DNA of 33,672 nt from Allobosea sp. (lineage in GTDB: Bacteria; Pseudomonadota; Alphaproteobacteria; Rhizobiales; Beijerinckiaceae). The stretch covers positions 1 to 33,672 of the forward strand of contig NZ_JAFKFX010000058.1 of NCBI RefSeq assembly GCF_017308075.1, in the 5' to 3' direction. Below are positions 1 to 7,513 of this stretch, in pieces. The position numbers and the translations under genes are program-made. A model generated the notes under the pieces. It ran no database searches. It was not told the origin of the DNA and was given only the letters and a program-made list of their open reading frames with translations. The stretch's first letter is position 1; every line of letters begins with the position of its first letter.

Positions 1-68
1 CGCGAATGACCAGCCTCGACAAAGCCGGCAACACGCACGCGAAGATCGTCCGAATAGCTGCGACCCAT
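1..68 (-). CDS. IS630-type transposase, N-terminal fragment (cut by window edge)
   Basis: Reading the minus strand from an ATG at 68 gives about 22 residues beginning MGRSYSDDLRVRVAGFVEAG. This is the usual opening of the helix-turn-helix domain of IS630/Tc1-mariner-type transposases (family starts such as 'M-[AG]-R-[AS]-Y-S-x-D-L-R'). A strong Shine-Dalgarno GGAGGTGG lies just upstream, at about 71-78 on the plus strand. The remainder, including the catalytic DDE residues, is outside the window, so I cannot say whether the element is intact. The identification rests on a short N-terminus only. Confidence 0.7.
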   Translation of the reverse strand, partial: MGRSYSDDLRVRVAGFVEAGHS

Positions 69-145
69 GATCCACCTCCCCAAACGGTGAATCACAAAGC
101 CGCTCTCAGGGGAATCCCACAGATTCCGATTTCAGGTCCGACGCT
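69..145. mobile_element. Probable terminal, non-coding part of the IS630-like element
   Basis: This gap between the transposase start and the GntR stop codon contains a perfect dyad, GGAATC (111-116) and GATTCC (122-127), with a 5-nt spacer. It could be part of the element's terminal inverted repeat. The exact end and the TA target duplication expected for IS630 elements cannot be fixed without the other end. Confidence 0.3.
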
Positions 146-808
146 CTAGAGCACATAATCCTTGTAGCGCTCGATATAGTCACGGGCGCTGCGGTTGAGC
201 TCGCGTATGCGTTGTTCGGCCGCATCCGCATCGCCGCGGATGATCGCCTCGAGCACGGCCCGGTATTGCGTGATGCCCATCGCGGCCCGGCCGGGCAGCA
301 AGGCGACGCGCCGGATGGTGACGCGTGTGCGGTCATAGACGCGCTCGAGCAGGTCGCTCAGCACGGGGTTGCGCGCGGCGGCGGTGATCCGGGCCCGGAA
401 GGTCTCGATCGCCTCGACATGCCGGTCGATGTCGCCGGCCTTGAGGCTTTCCTCGAAGGAGGGGCCGAAGAGCTCGCTGACATCGTCCCAGTCGGACGGC
501 TTGGTGTTCAGCGTCGCGAGCCGGACCGCCAGCCCGTCGAGCGCTTCCCGGACCTCGTAGAGCCGGTAGGTCGTTTCCATGTCGACCGCGCTCACCACCG
601 CGCCCTTGTTGGGCTCGCGCGTGATCAGGTTGCGGTCTTCGAGCGTCGCGAGAACCTCGCGCGCCTTGGCGCGCGGCAGGTCGTAGGCCTGGGCGAGGTC
701 CTCTTCAGGAAGGCGACTCCCCGGGCTCAGCGCCCGCGAGGAGATTTTCCGGCGCATGTCGACGATGGCGGCCTCGACCGTCGTGGGCTGTCTCTTCTGC
801 CTCGGCAT
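146..808 (-). CDS. GntR-family (FCD subfamily) transcriptional regulator
   Basis: The product is about 220 residues with an N-terminal winged helix-turn-helix (a stretch with 'SRLPEEDLAQAYDLPRAKAR' followed by 'EPNKGAVVS') and a helical C-terminal FCD-type ligand domain, the usual length for FadR-like GntR proteins. I chose the ATG at 808 (MPRQKRQ...) because it fits the family N-terminus. An in-frame ATG at 841 would add 11 residues and has no clearer ribosome site. The gene is divergent from the aminotransferase-led catabolic series, with about 160 bp between starts that contain short palindromes. By analogy with other FCD regulators it probably represses that series and is released by a pathway metabolite. 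The ligand is unknown. Confidence 0.9.
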   Translation of the reverse strand: MPRQKRQPTTVEAAIVDMRRKISSRALSPGSRLPEEDLAQAYDLPRAKAREVLATLEDRNLITREPNKGAVVSAVDMETTYRLYEVREALDGLAVRLATLNTKPSDWDDVSELFGPSFEESLKAGDIDRHVEAIETFRARITAAARNPVLSDLLERVYDRTRVTIRRVALLPGRAAMGITQYRAVLEAIIRGDADAAEQRIRELNRSARDYIERYKDYVL

Positions 809-868
809 TGCTGCGATCCCAAATTCTGCTGACACCGGCATAGAGGGAAGCCGCAGTCAGATCAATCG

Positions 869-890
869 TGTCGACAAAATATTGTACAAT
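869..890. promoter_or_regulatory. Candidate GntR operator: two small palindromes
   Basis: The GntR/aminotransferase intergenic region holds two perfect palindromes, TGTCGACA (869-876) and ATTGTACAAT (881-890). The second fits the loose 'TTGT..ACAA' form common to FCD-type GntR operators. They lie just upstream of a promoter-like -35 on the plus strand. Binding is inferred from position and symmetry only. Confidence 0.35.
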
Positions 891-904
891 CGATTGCATC
901 ATAG

Positions 905-933
905 TTGACACACGAAAATGTACAGAGCTAGGT
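905..933 (+). promoter_or_regulatory. Candidate sigma-70 promoter for the catabolic operon
   Basis: A consensus -35 TTGACA (905-910) is followed after 17 bp by CTAGGT (928-933), a plausible weak -10. This lies about 35 bp upstream of the chosen aminotransferase start and just downstream of the palindromes at 869-890. It is a hexamer and spacing match only. Confidence 0.4.
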
Positions 934-966
934 TGCCTCCACCTGAACGAAGGCGGAGACGGCATC

Positions 967-2322
967 ATGGCGCTCGAGCGAGAACTGGAAGTTCCCGGCC
1001 GGGAGGGGAGTGCGCTACTGGCGCGGCGCAATGCGGCGGTGGCTCGCGGCGTTGCCAATGGGCCGCCGGTCTTCGCCGCCACGGCCTCGGGCGCCGGGCT
1101 CAACGATGTCGATGGCAACGCGTTCCTGGATTTCGCCGGCGGCATCGGCACGCTCAATGTCGGCCATGCCCATCCCGAGGTGGTCGCCGCCGTGAAGGCG
1201 CAGGCCGACCGCTTCCTGCACACCTGCTTCAACATCGTCATGTATCCCGGCTACATCGAGCTGGCCGAGAAGCTGATCTCGCTGGTTCCGGGCGCCTGGC
1301 CGAAGAAGGTCATGCTGCAGACGACCGGCGCCGAGGCGATCGAGAACGCGATCAAGGTCGCGCGCAGCGCCACCGGACGTCAGGCGGTGGTGGCCTTCGA
1401 GGGGGCCTTCCACGGTCGCACCTATATGGCGCTGTCGCTGACGGCGAAGGCGCCGGGCTACAAGAGCGGCTTCGGGCCGTTCGCCTCGGAAATTTATCGC
1501 GCGCCGTTCCCGGTCCTCTTCCGCTCGCCCCAGCAGAGCGAGGAGGCTTGCGCCGACGTTGCCTTCGCCGAATTCACCCGCCAGATCGAGATGGAAGTCT
1601 CGCCGGAAGCGGTTGCGGCGGTGGTGATCGAGCCGATCCAGGGCGAGGGCGGCTTTCACGTCGCCCCGGCCTCCTTCCTCCGCAAGCTGCGCGAATACTG
1701 CACCCGCCATGGCATCGTCCTGATCGCGGACGAAATCCAGTCCGGCTTCTGCCGGACCGGCGAATGGTTCGCGACTGAGCATTCAGGCGTCGAGGCCGAT
1801 CTCTATACTCTCGCCAAATCGATGGGCGGCGGCATGCCGATCGCCGCGCTGGTGGGCCGTGCCGATCTGATGGATGTGCCGAAGGTCGGTGGCCTCGGCG
1901 GCACCTATGGTGGCAACCCGCTGTCCTGCGCGGCTGCGCTCGCGACCATCGCGGTGATGGAGCGCGATGACTATCGCGAGAAGGCGCGCCGCATCGGGGC
2001 CATCGTCGAGCAACGGTTCGCCGCCTGGGCTCAGCAATACGCCGTCGTCGGCGATGCTCGCGGACTGGGAGCGATGCGCGCCATCGAGATCGTGCGCGAC
2101 CGGCGCTCACAGGAGCCGGCCGGCGACATCGCGGCCGAGATCGTCGATGCCGCCTATCGCAGGGGGCTGATCCTGGTGAAGGCGGGCTTCCACGGCAATG
2201 TGATCCGCTTCCTCGGCCCGCTCTCGCTCGAACATGACCAGCTCGAACGCGGTCTCGACATTCTGGGCGAGGCGATCGCGCTCGTCGAAGCGCGCCACAA
2301 GCCGCTCGCCAGGAGCGCCTGA
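967..2322 (+). CDS. Class III (omega) aminotransferase, GabT-like
   Basis: A 451-residue PLP-dependent aminotransferase of the 4-aminobutyrate aminotransferase type. It would move the amino group of an omega-amino acid to an oxo-acid acceptor, giving a semialdehyde. Visible landmarks are 'TTGAEAIENAIK' (119-130) for phosphate binding, 'GAFHGRT' (146-152), 'IADEIQSG' with Asp255 and Gln258, the PLP lysine in 'LAKSMGGG' (Lys284) and 'GGTYGGNPL' for the distal phosphate loop. The frame is open upstream to 868, but the ATG at 967 follows a GGAG-like site and gives the normal family N-terminus. It is first in a long co-directional series, ahead of an M29-like protein, CoA enzymes and an importer. 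This suggests it deaminates an intermediate of the imported substrate rather than GABA itself; that role is inferred. Confidence 0.9.
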   Translation: MALERELEVPGREGSALLARRNAAVARGVANGPPVFAATASGAGLNDVDGNAFLDFAGGIGTLNVGHAHPEVVAAVKAQADRFLHTCFNIVMYPGYIELAEKLISLVPGAWPKKVMLQTTGAEAIENAIKVARSATGRQAVVAFEGAFHGRTYMALSLTAKAPGYKSGFGPFASEIYRAPFPVLFRSPQQSEEACADVAFAEFTRQIEMEVSPEAVAAVVIEPIQGEGGFHVAPASFLRKLREYCTRHGIVLIADEIQSGFCRTGEWFATEHSGVEADLYTLAKSMGGGMPIAALVGRADLMDVPKVGGLGGTYGGNPLSCAAALATIAVMERDDYREKARRIGAIVEQRFAAWAQQYAVVGDARGLGAMRAIEIVRDRRSQEPAGDIAAEIVDAAYRRGLILVKAGFHGNVIRFLGPLSLEHDQLERGLDILGEAIALVEARHKPLARSA

Positions 2323-2329
2323 GGTTTCC

Positions 2330-3310
2330 ATGAATACGCTGCTCAAACTCGCCAATGCGCGCAAAGTCGTGCAACTGCTCGGCGCCGCCGGGCCGGACAG
2401 CCAGGTCCTGGTCCTCTACGATCTCTACACCGACCACAATGTCGAGCCGCTGGCGATCGCCCTGTCCGAGGTCGGCGCGGCCATCCATCTCATGCAGGTG
2501 GAGGGCTCGGCCCGCCATGGCCGCCAGCTCTCGACCATCGCCGCGGAGGCGATGAAGGCGGCCGATCTGGTCATCGGGCTGACGCGCGCCAACATCGCCC
2601 ATACCCAGGCACGTCAGGAGGCGACGCGCGCCGGCACGGGCGTGATCGTGCTGCCGGAATCGCATCAGCCCGATTTCTTCCTGGCCGAGGGCTGGGAGGC
2701 TGATTTCGTCGGCCTCCGCCCGGAGATCGAGGCGCTGGCTGCGGCTTTCACGGCCGCCTCGACGGCGCGGGTCACAAGCCCCGCCGGCACCGACGTGACC
2801 ATGAGCATCGCCGGCAGGCGCGGGCGGGCGCTGCACGGCTTCGCGAACACGGTCGACATTTCCGCGGGCTACTGCCTCGAGGCCAGCCTGGCCCCGGTCG
2901 AAGGCACGGCCGACGGTGTGATCGTCGTCAATGCCAGCATTCCAGGCGTCGCGCTGATCGGTAGCGAGCCCGTCCGGATCCATATGGAAAAGGGCATGGC
3001 GGTCGCGATCGAGGGTGGTGCGGAAGCGCGCCAGTTCCGCGATCTGCTGGCGAGCTTCAACGACCCGCTGGTCTACAATCTCGGCGAGCTCGGCGTCGGC
3101 ATGAACCCGAAATGCGTCCTCGACGGCACCATGCTCTCCGATGAAAGCGTCTATGGCTCGATCCAGCTCGCGCTCGGGACCAGCGCCTATATCGGCGGCA
3201 CCGTGAAGGCGGCCGCCCATTACGACACCATCCTCACCGATGCCACGCTCGAACTCGACGGGAAGCCGGTGCTGCGCGGCACCGAGCTGCTGCTGGAAAC
3301 CGCGTCATGA
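2330..3310 (+). CDS. M29 aminopeptidase-like / 2,5-dihydroxypyridine dioxygenase (NicX)-like metalloprotein
   Basis: A 326-residue protein resembling the thermophilic-metalloprotease (M29) superfamily, which holds both leucyl aminopeptidases and the NicX ring-opening 2,5-dihydroxypyridine 5,6-dioxygenases. The conserved C-terminal segment is present: 'NLGELGVGMNP' (Glu253), 'SVYGSIQLALG' (274-283) and the metal-ligand motif 'HYD' (His297, Asp299). The histidine common in the 'GTVHIALG' segment of true M29 peptidases is Gln279 here, so peptidase activity is doubtful. The start 7 bp after the aminotransferase stop is chosen over the longer open frame. It overlaps the next gene by 4 bp (ATGA). 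Context with an aminotransferase, amidase and CoA enzymes fits ring or amide catabolism; whether it oxidises or hydrolyses is open. Confidence 0.7.
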   Translation: MNTLLKLANARKVVQLLGAAGPDSQVLVLYDLYTDHNVEPLAIALSEVGAAIHLMQVEGSARHGRQLSTIAAEAMKAADLVIGLTRANIAHTQARQEATRAGTGVIVLPESHQPDFFLAEGWEADFVGLRPEIEALAAAFTAASTARVTSPAGTDVTMSIAGRRGRALHGFANTVDISAGYCLEASLAPVEGTADGVIVVNASIPGVALIGSEPVRIHMEKGMAVAIEGGAEARQFRDLLASFNDPLVYNLGELGVGMNPKCVLDGTMLSDESVYGSIQLALGTSAYIGGTVKAAAHYDTILTDATLELDGKPVLRGTELLLETAS

Positions 3311-4080
3311 GCATCGATCTCAGCCGCGACGACCAGGGCGTGGTGACGGTTCTGATCAACCGCCCCGCCAAGCGGAACGCCTTCACCATGGAGATGTACC
3401 GCGCCTTCGGGGCGGCCTTCGCCGAGCTGGAGGCGGATGACGGGGTGCGTTGCGTCGTCGTGCGCGGGGCAGGCGGGCATTTCTGCGCCGGAAGCGACAT
3501 CGGCGGCTTCGGCGAGGATCGCGACGGGCGCCAGCAGGCGCGCGATTACGCCGATTTCACGCTCGAGATGACCGATCGGCTGAAGGACCTGCGCCATCCG
3601 ACCGTCGCCTGCATCGAGGGCGTGTGTGTAGGGGGAGGTCTGGAGATCGCGGCGATGTGCGATGTCCGCATCGCCGCCCGCTCGGCTCGCTTCGGCGTGC
3701 CGATCAACCGGATCGGCCTGACGCTCGATTATCGCGAACTGGCCGACATCGCCGCCGTGATCGGCCATGCGGCCGCGCTCGAAATGCTGATCGAAGGGCG
3801 AGTGTTCGGGGCGGAGGAGGCGTTGGCCAAGGGGCTGGTGACACGGCTCGCCGATGATGCCGATATCGCCGAGGAGGCCTTCGCCGCAGCCTCGCGCATC
3901 GCGGCCGCTGCCCCGCTCGTCAACCGTTGGCACAAGAAATTCATACAGCGACTGCGGCTGAGCGAGCCGCTGAGCGAGGCGGAGAAGGACGAGGCCTATG
4001 CCTGCTTCGACACCGAGGATTATCGGCTCGGTCGCGACGCCTTCGCCCGCAAGCTGAAGCCGGCCTTCGTCGGACGCTGA
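3307..4080 (+). CDS. Enoyl-CoA hydratase/isomerase (crotonase) family protein
   Basis: A 257-residue crotonase-fold protein. The oxyanion hole segments are present: 'HFCAGSDI' (58-65) and 'GGGLEIAAMCD' (109-119). Glu113 stands where classical hydratases have their first catalytic glutamate. The second glutamate, normally in a 'QPE' context, is missing: this protein has 'FGVPINRIG' (129-137). It may therefore be an isomerase, hydrolase or lyase of the superfamily rather than a hydratase. Its ATG overlaps the preceding stop (ATGA), and the CoA-transferase follows after 3 bp, so it is clearly translated as part of the catabolic operon. It would act on the CoA thioester made by the next gene product, an inference from order. 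Confidence 0.88.
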   Translation: MSIDLSRDDQGVVTVLINRPAKRNAFTMEMYRAFGAAFAELEADDGVRCVVVRGAGGHFCAGSDIGGFGEDRDGRQQARDYADFTLEMTDRLKDLRHPTVACIEGVCVGGGLEIAAMCDVRIAARSARFGVPINRIGLTLDYRELADIAAVIGHAAALEMLIEGRVFGAEEALAKGLVTRLADDADIAEEAFAAASRIAAAAPLVNRWHKKFIQRLRLSEPLSEAEKDEAYACFDTEDYRLGRDAFARKLKPAFVGR

Positions 4081-4113
4081 GCCATGACCTCAGAGAACAC
4101 AGGTTCGAACACT

Positions 4114-5313
4114 ATGAGCAATCGTCCTCCCCCGCTCGCGGGCATGAAGGTCCTCGACCTCTCCCAGATCATGGCGGGGCCTTACTGCACTATGGTGCTG
4201 GCGGATCTCGGCGCCGAGGTGATCAAGGTCGAGAAGCCGGTCACCGGCGATGATTCCCGCGAGATGGGACCCTATGTGAACGGCGAGTCCAGCTGCTTTG
4301 CCCACATCAACCGGAACAAGCAGGGCGTTTCGCTCAACCTCAAGGATCCCGAGACCCGCGAGATCCTCTACGACATGGTCCGCTGGGCCGACGTCGTCGT
4401 CGAGAACTATCGCGTCGGCGTGACCAAGTCGCTCGGCGTCGACTACGAGACGCTGAGCGCCATCAATCCGCGCCTGATCTATTGCTCGATCTCCGGCTAT
4501 GGCCAGACCGGGCCGTATTCCCGCAAGGGGGGATTCGATCTCGTCGCACAGGGGCTGACCGGCATCATGAGCATGACAGGCGAGCCTGGCGGCCGTCCGC
4601 TCAAATCCGGCATCGCGATCTATGATGTCGGCGCCGGCCTGACCGCCGCCTATTCGATCATGGCGGCCTATGTCCACCAGATCCGCAGCGGCGAGGGCCA
4701 GCAGATCGACATCTCGCTCGCCGAATGCGGCCTGCCCTGGTTCGTCTGGGAGGCGGCGGCTTATTTCGCCGAAGGCACCGTCGCCCAGCCGACCGGCAGT
4801 CGCCATCGCGTTTCGGCGCCGTATCAGGCGCTGCGCACGGGCGACGGCTTCATCGTCATCGGTGCAGCCAACCAGCGCACCTGGGAGAAGCTCTGCCGCG
4901 ACGTGATCGGCCGGCCGGATCTCATCGACGATCCGCGCTTCCTCACCAACATGGACCGGATGACGAATATCGAGGCGCTCGAACCGCTGCTCGAGGAGGC
5001 TTTCGCCTCGGCCGACGCCGCGACCTGGATCGCGCGCTGCGAGGCGGCGAGCGTGCCCTGTGGCCCGATCAACGATTTCGGCGATGCGATGAACGATCCG
5101 CATTATCTTGCGCGGGGCATGGTCGAGCAGATCGAGCATCCCAAGCTCGGTGCCATGAAGATGATCGGCATCCCGACGAAGTTCTCGAAGACCCCCGGCG
5201 CGATCCGCAAGGCTGCACCGCTGCTCGGCGAGGACACCGATCTCGTGCTGCGCAATTTCGGGGTGCCGGAAGACCAGATCGCGAGCCTGAGGGCACGCGG
5301 CGCCGTTCAATAA
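4114..5313 (+). CDS. CaiB/BaiF (family III) CoA-transferase
   Basis: A protein of about 399 residues that would transfer CoA from a donor acyl-CoA onto a carboxylic acid, activating it for beta-oxidation-like steps. The family N-terminus 'LAGMKVLDLSQIMAGPY' is clear, as are 'ADLGAEVIKVE' and the catalytic aspartate region 'GGFDLVAQG' (Asp142 from this start). The C-terminus 'LLGEDTDLVLRNFG' is also typical. An in-frame ATG at 4084 adds ten residues and lies 3 bp after the previous stop; neither start has a strong ribosome site, and I prefer 4114 on family length. It sits between the crotonase and the importer genes. A GC hairpin at 5324-5340 follows. Confidence 0.93.
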   Translation: MSNRPPPLAGMKVLDLSQIMAGPYCTMVLADLGAEVIKVEKPVTGDDSREMGPYVNGESSCFAHINRNKQGVSLNLKDPETREILYDMVRWADVVVENYRVGVTKSLGVDYETLSAINPRLIYCSISGYGQTGPYSRKGGFDLVAQGLTGIMSMTGEPGGRPLKSGIAIYDVGAGLTAAYSIMAAYVHQIRSGEGQQIDISLAECGLPWFVWEAAAYFAEGTVAQPTGSRHRVSAPYQALRTGDGFIVIGAANQRTWEKLCRDVIGRPDLIDDPRFLTNMDRMTNIEALEPLLEEAFASADAATWIARCEAASVPCGPINDFGDAMNDPHYLARGMVEQIEHPKLGAMKMIGIPTKFSKTPGAIRKAAPLLGEDTDLVLRNFGVPEDQIASLRARGAVQ

Positions 5314-5323
5314 GGCGGTATCC

Positions 5324-5340
5324 GGGGCCGCTACGGCCCC
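5324..5340 (+). terminator. GC-rich hairpin between CoA-transferase and binding-protein genes
   Basis: GGGGCCG (5324-5330) and CGGCCCC (5334-5340) form a perfect 7-bp stem with a 3-nt loop in the 72-bp gap. No T-run follows, so it is more likely an mRNA-stabilising or attenuating structure that raises expression of the binding protein over upstream genes than a full terminator. Confidence 0.4.
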
Positions 5341-5385
5341 CAATAACAAAAACGAGCCGGAACAACCAACCACAAGGGAACGACG

Positions 5386-6621
5386 ATGAGACAGCCATAC
5401 GACCTATCGCGGCGCGGCTTCCTGATTTCCGGAACGGCCGCGGCGACATTGGGGGCCCTGCAGGCCCCGGTGTTGGCGCAGGAGAAAGTGTTCCGCCTCG
5501 GAGCGCTGAACTCGATCACCGGGATCGGCGGCCCCTACGGCCCCTACATGCTCGAGGCGATCAAGATCGCGGTCAACGAGGTCAACGAGGCCGGCGGCGC
5601 CGCCGGGCGCAAGTTCCAGCTCTTCGCCGAGGACGACCAGACCAAGCCGGAAGCTGCCGTGCTCGCCGTGAAGAAGCTGGTCGAGATCAACAAGGTCGAG
5701 GCGGTGGTCGGCATCTGGCCGTCCTCGGTCGGCTTGGCGACCATGCCGATCACTAACGACGCCAATGTGATCACCATGAACACCTGCGGCGCGCCGGAGA
5801 TGTTGACCGAGAACAAGAAGGGGCTCGCCTGGATGTTCCAGGCCTCCAACGCGATCTTCGGCAACGCCTTCGCCGAGGTCGCCCGTCAGCGCGGCTTCAA
5901 GCGCCCGGCGGTGATGGCCTTCAACAACTCGACCTTTGTCGGCCAGGCCAACTACTTCAAGAACGCCTGGGAGAGCGGCGGCGGCAAGGTCGAGGCCTTC
6001 GTGATCTACGAGCCCAACCAGAGCAGCTACCGGACCGAACTGGCGCGCGTCCTCGCCACCAAGCCCGACGTGATCTCGCTGAGCGCCTACCGCCCCGACG
6101 CCACGATCATCCTGAAGGAATGGTTCCAGACCGGGCAGGACTGCAAGTTCATCATGCCCGGCTGGACGGCCAATGAAGACCTCGTCAAGGCGCTCGGCAA
6201 GGAGGCGACCGAGGGTCTGATCTCGATCTCCAACGTCGCAGCCGACAAGCACGAGGCCTATAAGCGCTTCGCGGCCGCGTTCAGGAAGGTGGCCAAGCGC
6301 GAGCCGGACATCTTCGCCGCGCAGAGCTACGACATGGTGATCACGCTGGCGCTGGCGCTCGAGGCTGCCGGGCCGCAGGCCGATGTCGCCGGGGTCAACG
6401 GCAAGATCCGCAGCGTCACCGGCGTCGGTGGGACAAGGGTCAATGGCTTCGCCGAGGGGCGCGACCTGCTGAGGAAGGGCGAGAAGGTCGACTATGAAGG
6501 CGCCTCGTCCCGTCTCGACTTCGGCAAGCACGGCGAGACCGTTCCCGATTTCGGGGTCTCCGACATTCGGGACGGCAAGCTCGTCCTGAAGGAGACCATC
6601 CCCGGCAAGCTGCCGGCATAG
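5386..6621 (+). CDS. Branched-chain amino acid-type ABC transporter, periplasmic binding protein (LivK-like)
   Basis: A 411-residue type I periplasmic binding protein. The N-terminus has a twin-arginine signal, 'SRRGFLISG', followed by a hydrophobic stretch and an Ala-x-Ala-like cleavage site near 'PVLAQ'. The mature part starts with the usual 'FRLGALNSITG' and contains 'VNEVNEAGGAAGRKFQLFAEDDQ', here cited only for its VNEVNEAGG core, typical of Liv/amide-type binding proteins. An AAGGGA ribosome site precedes the ATG. Permeases and ATPases follow directly, completing a Liv-type importer. Such proteins bind amino acids, short amides, urea or aromatic acids; the ligand here is presumably the substrate degraded by the surrounding enzymes. 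Confidence 0.93.
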   Translation: MRQPYDLSRRGFLISGTAAATLGALQAPVLAQEKVFRLGALNSITGIGGPYGPYMLEAIKIAVNEVNEAGGAAGRKFQLFAEDDQTKPEAAVLAVKKLVEINKVEAVVGIWPSSVGLATMPITNDANVITMNTCGAPEMLTENKKGLAWMFQASNAIFGNAFAEVARQRGFKRPAVMAFNNSTFVGQANYFKNAWESGGGKVEAFVIYEPNQSSYRTELARVLATKPDVISLSAYRPDATIILKEWFQTGQDCKFIMPGWTANEDLVKALGKEATEGLISISNVAADKHEAYKRFAAAFRKVAKREPDIFAAQSYDMVITLALALEAAGPQADVAGVNGKIRSVTGVGGTRVNGFAEGRDLLRKGEKVDYEGASSRLDFGKHGETVPDFGVSDIRDGKLVLKETIPGKLPA

Positions 6622-6633
6622 GAAAGCTCTCCG

Positions 6634-7509
6634 ATGGACTTGATCTCGATCGCCAATGCCGTGATCAACGGCGTCGTGATCGGAATGCTTCTGGCGCTGC
6701 CGGCACTCGCGATCACGCTTGTGTTCGGCATCGCCCGCTTTCCGAACGCCGCCACCGGCGACTACATGACCCTCGGCGCCTACACCACCATGGCCTCCCA
6801 GCTCGTGCTGGGCGGTTCGATCGTGGCCGCGGTGCTGGCGGCGATGACGGCGACCGCCGCCATCTCGCTGCTGATGTATTTCTGGGTCTTCCGGGCGCTC
6901 TCGGAGCGCTCCCATGTCTCGCGCCTGATCGCGTCCATCGGAGTGGCCTTCGCTGTCCGCAGCACGATCACCTTCTTCGCCGGCCAGGATCAGTATGTCA
7001 TCGACGTTCCGCTCGTCCGGGCCTGGAACTTCGGCGGCCTGCGGATCCTGCCGACGGACCTCTACATCGTCGGCGCGGCGCTGACCGCGCTCTTCGTCGT
7101 CTTCTTCATCATGTATCTGACGCCGACCGGCCGGCGCATGCGCGCCATCGCCGACAGCGCCGAGCTCGCCGCCGCCAGCGGCATCCGTGCCCGCCGCGTG
7201 ATGATCTTCCTGTGGACCATCGCCGGGGCCTTCTGCGGGCTAGGCGGCGCCCTGCTCGGCATCAAGGCCGTGGTGCTGCCGGAACTGGGCTGGGAACTGC
7301 TGATGCCGATGTTCGCCGGCGTCATTCTCGGGGGCATCGGCAGCCCGGTCGGGGCGGTGCTCGGGATCGTGACCTTCAGCATCGCGCAGGAAGTCGCGAG
7401 CCTCTATGTCGGCCCCGCCTACAAGATCGTCCTCGCCTTTTTCATTCTTCTCGTCGTGCTGCTCCTGCGTCCGCAGGGCATGCTCGGCCGTCCCATCGCT
7501 GCGAGGTGA
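6634..7509 (+). CDS. Liv-type ABC transporter permease (LivH-like)
   Basis: A 291-residue polytopic inner-membrane protein beginning 'MDLISIANAVINGVVIGML', a classic LivH opening, with about eight hydrophobic segments. The cytoplasmic coupling region 'GRRMRAIADSAELAAASGI' (about 166-184) and 'GALLGIKAVVLPELGWELL' are family hallmarks. It starts 12 bp after the binding-protein stop, behind a GGAAAG ribosome site. It forms the membrane channel with the LivM-like partner encoded next. Confidence 0.95.
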   Translation: MDLISIANAVINGVVIGMLLALPALAITLVFGIARFPNAATGDYMTLGAYTTMASQLVLGGSIVAAVLAAMTATAAISLLMYFWVFRALSERSHVSRLIASIGVAFAVRSTITFFAGQDQYVIDVPLVRAWNFGGLRILPTDLYIVGAALTALFVVFFIMYLTPTGRRMRAIADSAELAAASGIRARRVMIFLWTIAGAFCGLGGALLGIKAVVLPELGWELLMPMFAGVILGGIGSPVGAVLGIVTFSIAQEVASLYVGPAYKIVLAFFILLVVLLLRPQGMLGRPIAAR

Positions 7510-7513
7510 TGTC

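Noticed and set aside
1574-3220. 548-residue minus-strand open frame opposite the aminotransferase and NicX-like genes
   Set aside because: It is Arg/Asp/His-rich with no recognisable domain and lies entirely opposite well-supported genes; high GC leaves such frames open by chance.
5404-6915. 503-residue minus-strand open frame opposite the binding-protein gene
   Set aside because: Composition is typical of an antisense shadow (many Asp, His, Gly and Arg) and no ribosome site or family is seen; the plus-strand binding protein has clear motifs.
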